A DNA stretch of 23,675 nt, taken from Pseudomonadota bacterium (GTDB taxonomy: Bacteria; Pseudomonadota; Gammaproteobacteria; Xanthomonadales; Xanthomonadaceae). Of this stretch, positions 10,330-16,101 are shown piece after piece. Both the position numbers and the translations under genes were made by a program. The stretch lies in NCBI GenBank assembly GCA_023395465.1, contig JAEWZE010000181.1:1-23675 (forward strand). Direction: 5' to 3'. The number at the start of each line of letters is the position of its first letter. Within the stretch, counting starts at the first letter, position 1. The notes beneath the pieces are model-generated. The model was not told where the DNA came from and did not search any database. It saw nothing but the letters and a program-made list of their open reading frames with translations.

Positions 10330-11379
10330 ATGCGATTTCCCGCCCTGCTCCTGGCTGTCCTGCTTGTCCTGCCCGCATCGGCGGCGGAACCGGCCGTGGA
10401 TGCGCCACGGACCCCGGGCACGCTGCAACCGGGCGAGTTCCTCTGGCATCCGGAAATCGCGCCGCATGGCCCGATCGTGCTGGTGGTGAGCCTCGACGAG
10501 CAGCGCGCCTACGTGTATCGCAACGGCCTGGCGATCGGGGTGTCCACCATCAGTTCCGGCAAGGCCGGCAACGAAACGCCGACCGGCGTGTTCACCATCC
10601 TGCAGAAGAACGCCACGCACCGCTCCAACCTCTACAACGACGCGCCAATGCCCTACATGCAGCGGCTGACCTGGGACGGCATCGCCCTGCACGGTGGCGC
10701 CCTGCCCGGCCATCCAGCCTCGCACGGGTGCGTGCGGCTGCCGCTGGAGTTCGCCCGGCTGCTGTTCGCCGAAACCCGGCACGGCGACACGGTCGTGGTG
10801 GCCGATGCCAAGGCCTTTCCGGCCAGCCTGGCGCATCCCTCGGTACTGGCGCCGGTCGACAGCCGCGGCGGCGCTGCGCTGCCGCCCCAGGTGCCACCCG
10901 ACGCCACCTGGGACGAGTCGGCCAGCCCGACCGGCCCGGTCAGCGTGCTGGTCAGCCTCGCCGACCGGCGCGTCGTGGTCCTGCGCGAGGGCATCGCCAT
11001 CGGCGAGGCCGCACTGCAGGTCGCCGACGGCTTCTCGATCGGCGGCACCGTGCTGATGGTGGCCGACCGGGCGCCCGCCGGCGGCGGCGAAGGCGGGGCG
11101 GACCCGTCGCGGCGGCGCTGGTCCACCCACGCGATCCGCGGCCTCGACGCCGACGCCCTGGCCGTGCTGCAGCTGCGGCTGCGCGAACGCCCGCTGCGGG
11201 TGGACGAGGCCTTTGCCGCCCATCTGCGCAGCCTGCTGGTACCGGGCACCACGGTGCTGCTGACCGACCTGCCCGCGGTGCGTCCGGACCCCGCCGCACA
11301 GGCCCTGCAGCCGGTGCTGGAAGCCGGGGAAGCCGGGGACGCTGCGGCGCCCGGCACGTCCCGGCCACCGCAGCCCTAG
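10330..11379 (+). CDS. Secreted L,D-transpeptidase (YkuD domain) with a degenerate second half-domain
   Basis: 349 aa. Residues 1-19 form a signal peptide (MRFPALLLAVLLVLPASAA), so it acts in the periplasm. The YkuD domain spans about 47-160. The catalytic motif is complete: H121, then SHGCVR with S131, H132 and nucleophile C134, and R136. Such enzymes form 3-3 peptidoglycan cross-links or attach proteins to peptidoglycan; which applies here cannot be read. Residues 194-230 repeat the start of the YkuD domain: a Trp eight residues before GP, then VSL...R...R.GIAIG. About half the residues are identical to 39-70, but no second catalytic motif follows. The start is set by the signal peptide. 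A CACAAT at 10298-10303 may be its -10. A second, unrelated L,D-transpeptidase gene follows 50 bp downstream. Confidence 0.9.
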   Translation: MRFPALLLAVLLVLPASAAEPAVDAPRTPGTLQPGEFLWHPEIAPHGPIVLVVSLDEQRAYVYRNGLAIGVSTISSGKAGNETPTGVFTILQKNATHRSNLYNDAPMPYMQRLTWDGIALHGGALPGHPASHGCVRLPLEFARLLFAETRHGDTVVVADAKAFPASLAHPSVLAPVDSRGGAALPPQVPPDATWDESASPTGPVSVLVSLADRRVVVLREGIAIGEAALQVADGFSIGGTVLMVADRAPAGGGEGGADPSRRRWSTHAIRGLDADALAVLQLRLRERPLRVDEAFAAHLRSLLVPGTTVLLTDLPAVRPDPAAQALQPVLEAGEAGDAAAPGTSRPPQP

Positions 11380-11417
11380 CCGGCCCGGCGTTCAGGACGC
11401 TGCACGGAGCCCGCTGC

Positions 11418-11423
11418 TATCCT
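11418..11423 (+). promoter_or_regulatory. Candidate -10 element for a leaderless transcript
   Basis: TATCCT ends 6 nt before the ATG at 11430. Transcription would start at or next to the start codon, and no Shine-Dalgarno is present. The same geometry is seen upstream of the ybeD-like gene at 20570. Confidence 0.45.
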
Positions 11424-11429
11424 GCCGCC

Positions 11430-12167
11430 ATGAGCCTTTTCCCGATCCGCAGCCTGCTCGTCGCAGCGCTGCTCGGCGGCTGCGCGCTCGCCGCCAGCGC
11501 ACGGGCCGCCGGGCCACAGCCCGACGCCCTGTTCGCCCGACTTGCCCAGGCCGCCCCATCGCTGGACCGCGAGGTGCTGTCGCTCGCGACGCGCGCGGTC
11601 GCCTGTTCGCGGCGCCAGCCCGGCAACCCGGGGGCGCCCTCCACGCTCAGCGTGATCGATTTTTCGCGGCCGTCCACCGAGCCGCGGCTGTGGGTGTTCG
11701 ACCTGGCCAGCCATGACCTGCTGTTCGAGGAACTGGTGGCGCACGGCCGCAATACCGGTGGCAACCTGGCGACCGAGTTCTCCAACCGCTCCGGCAGCAA
11801 CATGTCCAGCCTGGGCGCGTTCCGTACCGCGGAATCCTACGTCGGCGCCAACGGCTACTCGCTGCGCCTGGACGGCCTGGAACCCGGCTTCAACGACCTG
11901 GCGCGCGACCGCGCCATCGTCATCCACGGCGCGCCTTACGTCAGCCCGGGCATCGCCCGCGCGCAGGGACGGCTCGGACGCAGCCTGGGGTGCCCGGCGG
12001 TGCGGCCGGAGATCGCGCGCGACCTGATCGACCGCATCCGCGGCGGCTCGCTGGTCTTTGCCTACTATCCCGACAGCGAGTGGCTGCAGCGCTCGCGCCT
12101 GCTCGACGGCGATTGCGGCGCCACGCGCCAGGCGAGCGCGGCCAAAGCCGCGCCAGGCGGCAGCTGA
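11430..12167 (+). CDS. Exported murein L,D-transpeptidase catalytic domain family protein (YkuD_2 type)
   Basis: 245 aa with a hydrophobic export signal (about residues 5-26). Cleavage after ASARA is likely; a lipobox-like LLGGC at Cys18 makes a lipoprotein an alternative. The mature part matches the YkuD_2 family: RLWVFDLASHDLLFEELVAHG, GNLATEFSNRSGSNMSSLG and the catalytic region with H166 (VIHGAPYVSP) and RSLGCPAV with nucleophile C188. The spacing of His to Cys (22 residues) and the SxGCPA form separate it from classical YkuD (SHGC). Family members are cell-envelope proteins of poorly defined activity, presumed to act on peptidoglycan tetrapeptides. It runs convergent to the small gene at 12187-12735, only 19 bp away, with no obvious terminator between them. 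Confidence 0.9.
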   Translation: MSLFPIRSLLVAALLGGCALAASARAAGPQPDALFARLAQAAPSLDREVLSLATRAVACSRRQPGNPGAPSTLSVIDFSRPSTEPRLWVFDLASHDLLFEELVAHGRNTGGNLATEFSNRSGSNMSSLGAFRTAESYVGANGYSLRLDGLEPGFNDLARDRAIVIHGAPYVSPGIARAQGRLGRSLGCPAVRPEIARDLIDRIRGGSLVFAYYPDSEWLQRSRLLDGDCGATRQASAAKAAPGGS

Positions 12168-12186
12168 GGCCCGCGCCGCCGCGGCG

Positions 12187-12735
12187 TCAGTCCGCCGCGG
12201 TTTCGCCCGTCGCCAGGTCCCACCACGGCGTGCACAGCATCTGCTGGCGCGCGACCGCCTCGTCGTGCGCCTGCCACAGCGTGCCCGCTGCCACGTCCTG
12301 CGGCGAGAAGAAGCCGGCCTCGTCGAGCGGGGCCACGCCCAGGCACCAGCGCAACCGCCGCGGCGGCTGCGGCGTCGGGATCGCGAAGTCGAATTCGCCC
12401 TCGAGCACGGCGCCGGGCGCGAGCTGCAGGGCCAGCGGCGTCGCGGGGACCGTCGGGCCGGTGAACCCGCCCGGCGCCGGATCGCGCGCGGCGTGGCGCA
12501 GCACGACGTCGCCGCCGTCGGCCTGGAACGTCGGCGCGCCGACCGCCCCCGCCACCAGCCGCCCCGACAGGACCGCCTGCCGGTCACCGCGGTCGAAGAC
12601 CGCCAGCGGCGCGTCGCCGGTGTTGTGCAGCCGGTAGCGCAGATGGATGGCGTCGGGCGCCGTGGCCGACATCGCCACGTCCAGGCGCGCGCCCTGCCCG
12701 TCGACATGGATGGTCGTCCTGGTGTTCTCGCTCAT
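12187..12735 (-). CDS. Hypothetical protein, beta-rich, possibly exported
   Basis: Not recognised. From the ATG at 12735 it is 182 aa, beginning MSENTRTTIHVDGQGARLDV. The sequence alternates short strands with Gly/Pro turns (HLRYRLHNTGDAPLAVFDRG, VLEGEFDFAIPTP), suggesting an immunoglobulin-like sandwich (inference). The C-terminus contains CTPWWDLATGE. The same frame stays open upstream of 12735 and encodes a convincing signal peptide core (GGLLALTLACFPAAA), but no ATG or GTG is placed to translate it. The distant GTG at 12963 lies before the terminator of the preceding gene and would translate through its hairpin. The real product may be exported, with a frameshift or sequence error near 12841-12843, or may be the cytosolic 182-aa form. 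It lies downstream of the RTX-M91 gene but beyond that gene's terminator. Confidence 0.6.
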   Translation of the reverse strand: MSENTRTTIHVDGQGARLDVAMSATAPDAIHLRYRLHNTGDAPLAVFDRGDRQAVLSGRLVAGAVGAPTFQADGGDVVLRHAARDPAPGGFTGPTVPATPLALQLAPGAVLEGEFDFAIPTPQPPRRLRWCLGVAPLDEAGFFSPQDVAAGTLWQAHDEAVARQQMLCTPWWDLATGETAAD

Positions 12736-12766
12736 GCGATTGGTCCGGGTGGCGGCAGGGCCGGTG

Positions 12767-12851
12767 CGGCCCGGATCATCGTAGGCCGCGGCCGGGAAGC
12801 AGGCCAGCGTCAGCGCCAGCAGCCCGCCAGCGATCCGTCCGGGAACCGCAT
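12767..12851 (-). other. Signal-peptide-coding stretch without a usable start codon
   Basis: In the frame of the downstream hypothetical gene this DNA encodes GRIAGGLLALTLACFPAAAYDD, a textbook n/h/c-region signal with an AAA cleavage site. An ATG at 12851 lies one base out of frame. One extra base in the CCC at 12841-12843 would yield MRFPGRIAGGLLALTLACFP, joined in frame to the rest. In the given sequence the ATG frame stops after 13 codons. Confidence 0.5.
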
Positions 12852-12877
12852 GCGCCCCAGGGGCCGGGGGGCGCGGC

Positions 12878-12917
12878 AAAAAAAGACGGGCAGCCGCGTG
12901 TACGCGGGCTGCCCGTC
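12878..12917 (-). terminator. Rho-independent terminator of the RTX-M91 gene
   Basis: On the reverse strand, an 11-bp stem (GACGGGCAGCC at 12907-12917 pairing with 12885-12895), extended by four further pairs after a one-base bulge, is followed by seven T residues. It begins 42 bp after the stop codon of the metallopeptidase gene. Confidence 0.92.
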
Positions 12918-12959
12918 CCCTCCATCCCTGGAGCGCGTGATCGCGGCGTCCTGCCCCGA

Positions 12960-14540
12960 TCACAACCGGTAGCTGGGCCGATCCGGCAGCCCGAGCTCCT
13001 CGCGCAGGCCGTTCTCGGTCAGGTGGTCGGGATTGGCCGTGGTGGGCGGCGTGGCGGGATCGCCGTCGAAGTCGAAGGCGGGCGCCGTGGTTTCCAGGCC
13101 CACCGCCTGTCGTTCGGAGTTGGAGATGCCGCGGTCGGCCGCATCGGGGCCGCTGTAGTTGCCCGGCTGCAGCGAGCCGTTGACGAAGTTGTAGGCGTGC
13201 GACATCTCGTGGTACAGCACCACCACCGGCGCCGGGAACGCGTCCATGTGGAAGGACGGGTTGTAGCGGATGTCGGTCTGCACGCCCGGGCCGGCGACGC
13301 CGTTGGTGATCTGCACATCCGGCCAGGTCGCATCGTCGTTGGCCGGCATCGCATAGCCGTTGTGTTCGTTCGACAGCTCCTTGATGGTGACCGTGTTGCC
13401 CGTCGACGCTGCGGTGGCATCGAACTCGGCGAGCATGCGCTGCCCGTTGGGCGAGCTGCGCAGGAATTCGAGCTCGGCCTCGACGCGCTGGACGAAGGCG
13501 TCCGACCCCTGCACCCGGATGCTGCTGCCAGCGGCCGCGTCGATCTCGACGTTGACCACGGTCGGGCGCGCGCCGGTGGCGGAATTGATCAGGTCGCCGA
13601 TCTCGGCGTACACCGTGGTGCGGTCGCCGGCCCCTTCGATGGTGTCGCGGCCGGCGCCGGCATAGATGGCGCTGGCGCCGCTCGCGGCATGCAGGATGTC
13701 GTCGCCCAGGCCGCCGGACACCATGTCGCCGGCGCCGCGGCTGCGGATCGTGTCGTTGCCGGCGCCGCCCTCGAGGAAGTTGCGGCCGGTGCCGCCATCG
13801 ATGCTGTCGGCGCCATCGCCGCCGTGGATCACGTCGACGCCGCTGCCGCCCTGGATGGCATCGTCGCCGCTGCCGCCGGCGATGTCGTTGCGGCCGCTGC
13901 CGGACAGGGTCGCGCGGTCGTTGCCGGCACCCGCGTCGATGCGGTTGTCGCCGCTGCCGGCGATGTCGACCTGGTCATCGCCGGCGCCGGTGTCGGCCAC
14001 GATGTTCACGGTGACGTTGGCCGCGACCTCGATCACGTCGTCGCCGCCGCCGGTGCGCAGGGTCAGCTCCTGGCCCTCGGCCGTCTTCACGGCGAAGGAT
14101 TCGCCGTTGACGCTCACGTCCAGGGTGCCGTCGTCGCGCTGGCTGACCCCGACGCGGTCGCTGGTGCCGCCGGTGGTGATCACCAGCTGGTCGGCGCTGA
14201 CGTAGGTCTGGCCGCCGCCGGCATCGCCCAGGGTGCGCTCGCGCGCGATCTGCACGTCGCCGTCTCGGTGCAGCGTATCGACCTGGATGGTCTTGCCGTC
14301 CGGGGTCTGGCCCAGGCTGCGGTCGGCCGGATTGCTCCGGCTGCCGTCGATCTCGGTCGCGCCGGAACGCGGCAGCAGCGACATCAGCGGGGAGCGCTCG
14401 ACCTGGCCGGGATCGACCGGATCCAGGTCCAGGTCCGCAGGCGAGGCCAGCCGGTTGCTGTCCACTTCCGGATTGTCCCAGTAGCTCTCGCTCTGCGGCA
14501 GGGCGGCGTCGGCAATCCGGGAAGCATCGGTGATCGACAT
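12960..14540 (-). CDS. RTX-repeat protein with C-terminal M91-like (NleD/HopH1-type) zinc metallopeptidase domain
   Basis: 526 aa with no N-terminal hydrophobic signal. Residues 1-110 are polar and Asp/Pro-rich. Residues about 163-312 carry roughly a dozen glycine/aspartate nonapeptide repeats of the RTX type (GGGDDVIEV, GAGNDRATL, GGSGDDAIQ, GGDGADSID, GGAGNDTIR, GGLGDDILH), which bind calcium in secreted proteins. Residues about 325-526 form a protease domain with H444-E445-M-S-H448 (LYHEMSHAYNF) and E476 in ERQAVGL, 28 residues later, a plausible third zinc ligand. HEMSHA followed by an N-G turn and ERQAVGL resembles family M91, which includes the type III effectors NleD and HopH1. By family knowledge those cleave host signalling kinases; the substrate here is unknown. 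No type I secretion genes are adjacent. It appears monocistronic, ending at a strong terminator. Confidence 0.82.
   Translation of the reverse strand: MSITDASRIADAALPQSESYWDNPEVDSNRLASPADLDLDPVDPGQVERSPLMSLLPRSGATEIDGSRSNPADRSLGQTPDGKTIQVDTLHRDGDVQIARERTLGDAGGGQTYVSADQLVITTGGTSDRVGVSQRDDGTLDVSVNGESFAVKTAEGQELTLRTGGGDDVIEVAANVTVNIVADTGAGDDQVDIAGSGDNRIDAGAGNDRATLSGSGRNDIAGGSGDDAIQGGSGVDVIHGGDGADSIDGGTGRNFLEGGAGNDTIRSRGAGDMVSGGLGDDILHAASGASAIYAGAGRDTIEGAGDRTTVYAEIGDLINSATGARPTVVNVEIDAAAGSSIRVQGSDAFVQRVEAELEFLRSSPNGQRMLAEFDATAASTGNTVTIKELSNEHNGYAMPANDDATWPDVQITNGVAGPGVQTDIRYNPSFHMDAFPAPVVVLYHEMSHAYNFVNGSLQPGNYSGPDAADRGISNSERQAVGLETTAPAFDFDGDPATPPTTANPDHLTENGLREELGLPDRPSYRL
13600..14055 (-). repeat. 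Block of RTX-type calcium-binding nonapeptide repeats
   Basis: This part of the metallopeptidase gene encodes successive Gly-Gly-x-Gly-x-Asp-x-hydrophobic-x units, about a dozen, several degenerate at both ends. The DNA is correspondingly repetitive (recurring GCCGCTGCCG-like units on the + strand). Confidence 0.85.
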
Positions 14541-14663
14541 CGGGGCATCTCGCTGGGGCGGGGACGGACGTCATATGTACGCGGCCGTATGGATGCCGCA
14601 CAGCTGGGGCGTACCCTGCCTCGGGCCGACCCTAGGACCCTGGCCGGTGCCGGGGCGAGCAAG

Positions 14664-14693
14664 TTCTGCAATGCAGCATCGGTCGCGTAGAAT
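14664..14693 (+). promoter_or_regulatory. Candidate promoter of ppa
   Basis: TAGAAT at 14688-14693 matches five of six positions of a -10 element. TTCTGC at 14664-14669 is a weak -35 at 18-bp spacing. A small palindrome CTGCAATGCAG overlaps the -35. The predicted transcript would have a leader of about 45 nt. Confidence 0.45.
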
Positions 14694-14745
14694 TGCGGCT
14701 CCCCACCATGCGGGCCCTCGCCCGCTCCGCAGGAGTTGCCGTCCC

Positions 14746-15294
14746 ATGGGTCTCGACCACGTCTCCACCGGGAAAAATCCCCCGGACGAAATCAACGTCA
14801 TCATCGAGATCCCGAAGGACGCCGAGCCGGTGAAATACGAGGTGGACAAGGAGAGCGGCGCGATCTTCGTCGACCGCGTGCTCTCCACGCCGATGCGCTA
14901 TCCCTGCAACTACGGCTACGTGCCCCACACCCTGTGCGGCGATGGCGACCCGGCCGACGTGCTGGTGGTGCTGCCGCTGCCGCTGGTGCCAGGTTCGGTG
15001 ATCCGCTGCCGCCCCGTGGGCGTGCTGAAGATGACCGACGAGGCCGGCAGCGACGAGAAGCTGCTGGCCGTGCCGGTGACCAAGGTGTTCCAGGGCTACG
15101 CCCACGTCGAGAACATCGACCAGGTGAGCACCCACTGGCTGGAGCGCATCGGCCACTTCTTCGAGCACTACAAAGACCTCGAGAAGGGCAAGTGGGTCAA
15201 GCTCGAGGGCTGGGGCGGGGCCGAGGAAGCGAAGAAGATCCTGGTCTACGCGATCGAGCGCCACCACGCGCAGCTGGCCGGCGCGGCAGCCTGA
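14746..15294 (+). CDS. ppa: Soluble inorganic pyrophosphatase (family I)
   Basis: 182 aa, the size of bacterial family I PPases (E. coli 176). It hydrolyses cytosolic pyrophosphate to two phosphates with Mg2+, pulling biosynthetic reactions forward. The signature DGDPAD at residues 66-71 holds the metal-binding Asp residues. NVIIEIPKD, KYEVDKESG, DRVLSTPMRYPCNYGYVP and FFEHYKDLEKGKWVK are conserved active-site and trimer-contact regions. The ATG at 14746 is preceded by AGGAG at 14731-14735. In-frame codons further upstream are not supported because family members begin just before the NxxDEINVIIEIP segment. This cell also encodes the energy-conserving HppA, so pyrophosphate can be removed either with or without proton pumping. 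Confidence 0.97.
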   Translation: MGLDHVSTGKNPPDEINVIIEIPKDAEPVKYEVDKESGAIFVDRVLSTPMRYPCNYGYVPHTLCGDGDPADVLVVLPLPLVPGSVIRCRPVGVLKMTDEAGSDEKLLAVPVTKVFQGYAHVENIDQVSTHWLERIGHFFEHYKDLEKGKWVKLEGWGGAEEAKKILVYAIERHHAQLAGAAA

Positions 15295-15312
15295 TCCACG
15301 GCCGACGCGCGC

Positions 15313-16005
15313 CTACGGCGCGCTGTCGGGAGGCGCGGGCGGGCGGATCGCCAGCCCGATCAGTCGCGACACCACCAGGGCGATGTACATCACCCCGGCG
15401 AACGCCTCCAGCATCACCAGCGCGCGCGCCGGCGGCCGGACCGGCAGGATGTCGGTCAGGCCCACGCCCGAGAGCGTGCTGAAGCTCAGGAACAGCAGTT
15501 CGGTCCAGGTACGCGGCAGCTGCGCGTCGACCGCGGCCAGGAAGCTGCCCGGGAACCAGTACTGGCAGGCCGCGTAGGCAAAGGCGAAGCCCCACGCCAG
15601 CAGGGTGAAGGTCGCACCGGCGGCGTACAGCTCGTCGCTGGTGACCTTGTGGTCGCGGAGCATGTAGCCGATCAGCGCCAGGGCGGTATAGAAGTACAGC
15701 GCGCCTTCCAGCACGTAGGCATAGACCAGTACCTGCGGCCGACCGGCCAGTACCGACCACAGCGACAGCAGCACCGCCGGCCCCGCCAGGCACCAGGCAA
15801 TGCGGTTGCTGGCCGCGCTGCGGTTGACCACCCACAGCGCCAGTATCAGCACCAGGATCCCGAACGCGCCGAACACTGCGCGCCCGGCCGCGGTGCCCTC
15901 CATCGCCGGATACAGCACCACGCCGGCGAGCTGGACCAGCAGCAGCCATCCCGAAGGATGGCGCCTGGCCGTCACCAGCAGGCGCAAGGACTGGAACGAT
16001 GCCAT
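15313..16005 (-). CDS. Potassium-channel-like ion channel membrane protein
   Basis: 230 aa with about five or six membrane segments (roughly 22-37, 44-60, 70-88, 92-114, 130-150 and 195-216). A pore-helix-like stretch TELLFLSFSTLSG precedes the last segment, and the sequence reads SGVGLTD at residues 179-185 where K+ channels have T-x-GYGD. This places it in the Ion_trans_2-like two-helix pore family with a modified filter; ion selectivity cannot be inferred. No cytoplasmic RCK/TrkA-N domain follows, and the C-terminus ends soon after the last helix with a Pro-rich tail. It converges with ppa (18 bp apart) and lies 96 bp downstream of prc on the same strand, so it may be read through from prc. 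Confidence 0.78.
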   Translation of the reverse strand: MASFQSLRLLVTARRHPSGWLLLVQLAGVVLYPAMEGTAAGRAVFGAFGILVLILALWVVNRSAASNRIAWCLAGPAVLLSLWSVLAGRPQVLVYAYVLEGALYFYTALALIGYMLRDHKVTSDELYAAGATFTLLAWGFAFAYAACQYWFPGSFLAAVDAQLPRTWTELLFLSFSTLSGVGLTDILPVRPPARALVMLEAFAGVMYIALVVSRLIGLAIRPPAPPDSAP

Positions 16006-16101
16006 CAGGCCGTCGCCGGGCGCGCGATGCGAGTGCGGTCAGCACCAGCGCCCCGGCGGACCTGCGTGGCGCTCATCCCGGAGCCCGGCAGCCCGTGCGG
16101 C

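Noticed and set aside
12187..12963. Start at GTG 12963 for the hypothetical protein (258 aa)
   Set aside because: It would translate through the terminator hairpin and T tract of the upstream gene and begins essentially at that gene's stop codon. The N-terminal 40 residues are plainly terminator-derived.
13023..14690. Long + strand open frame rich in Val/Ala/Asp repeats
   Set aside because: It is the mirror of the RTX repeats of the reverse-strand metallopeptidase; the periodicity is inherited from that gene.
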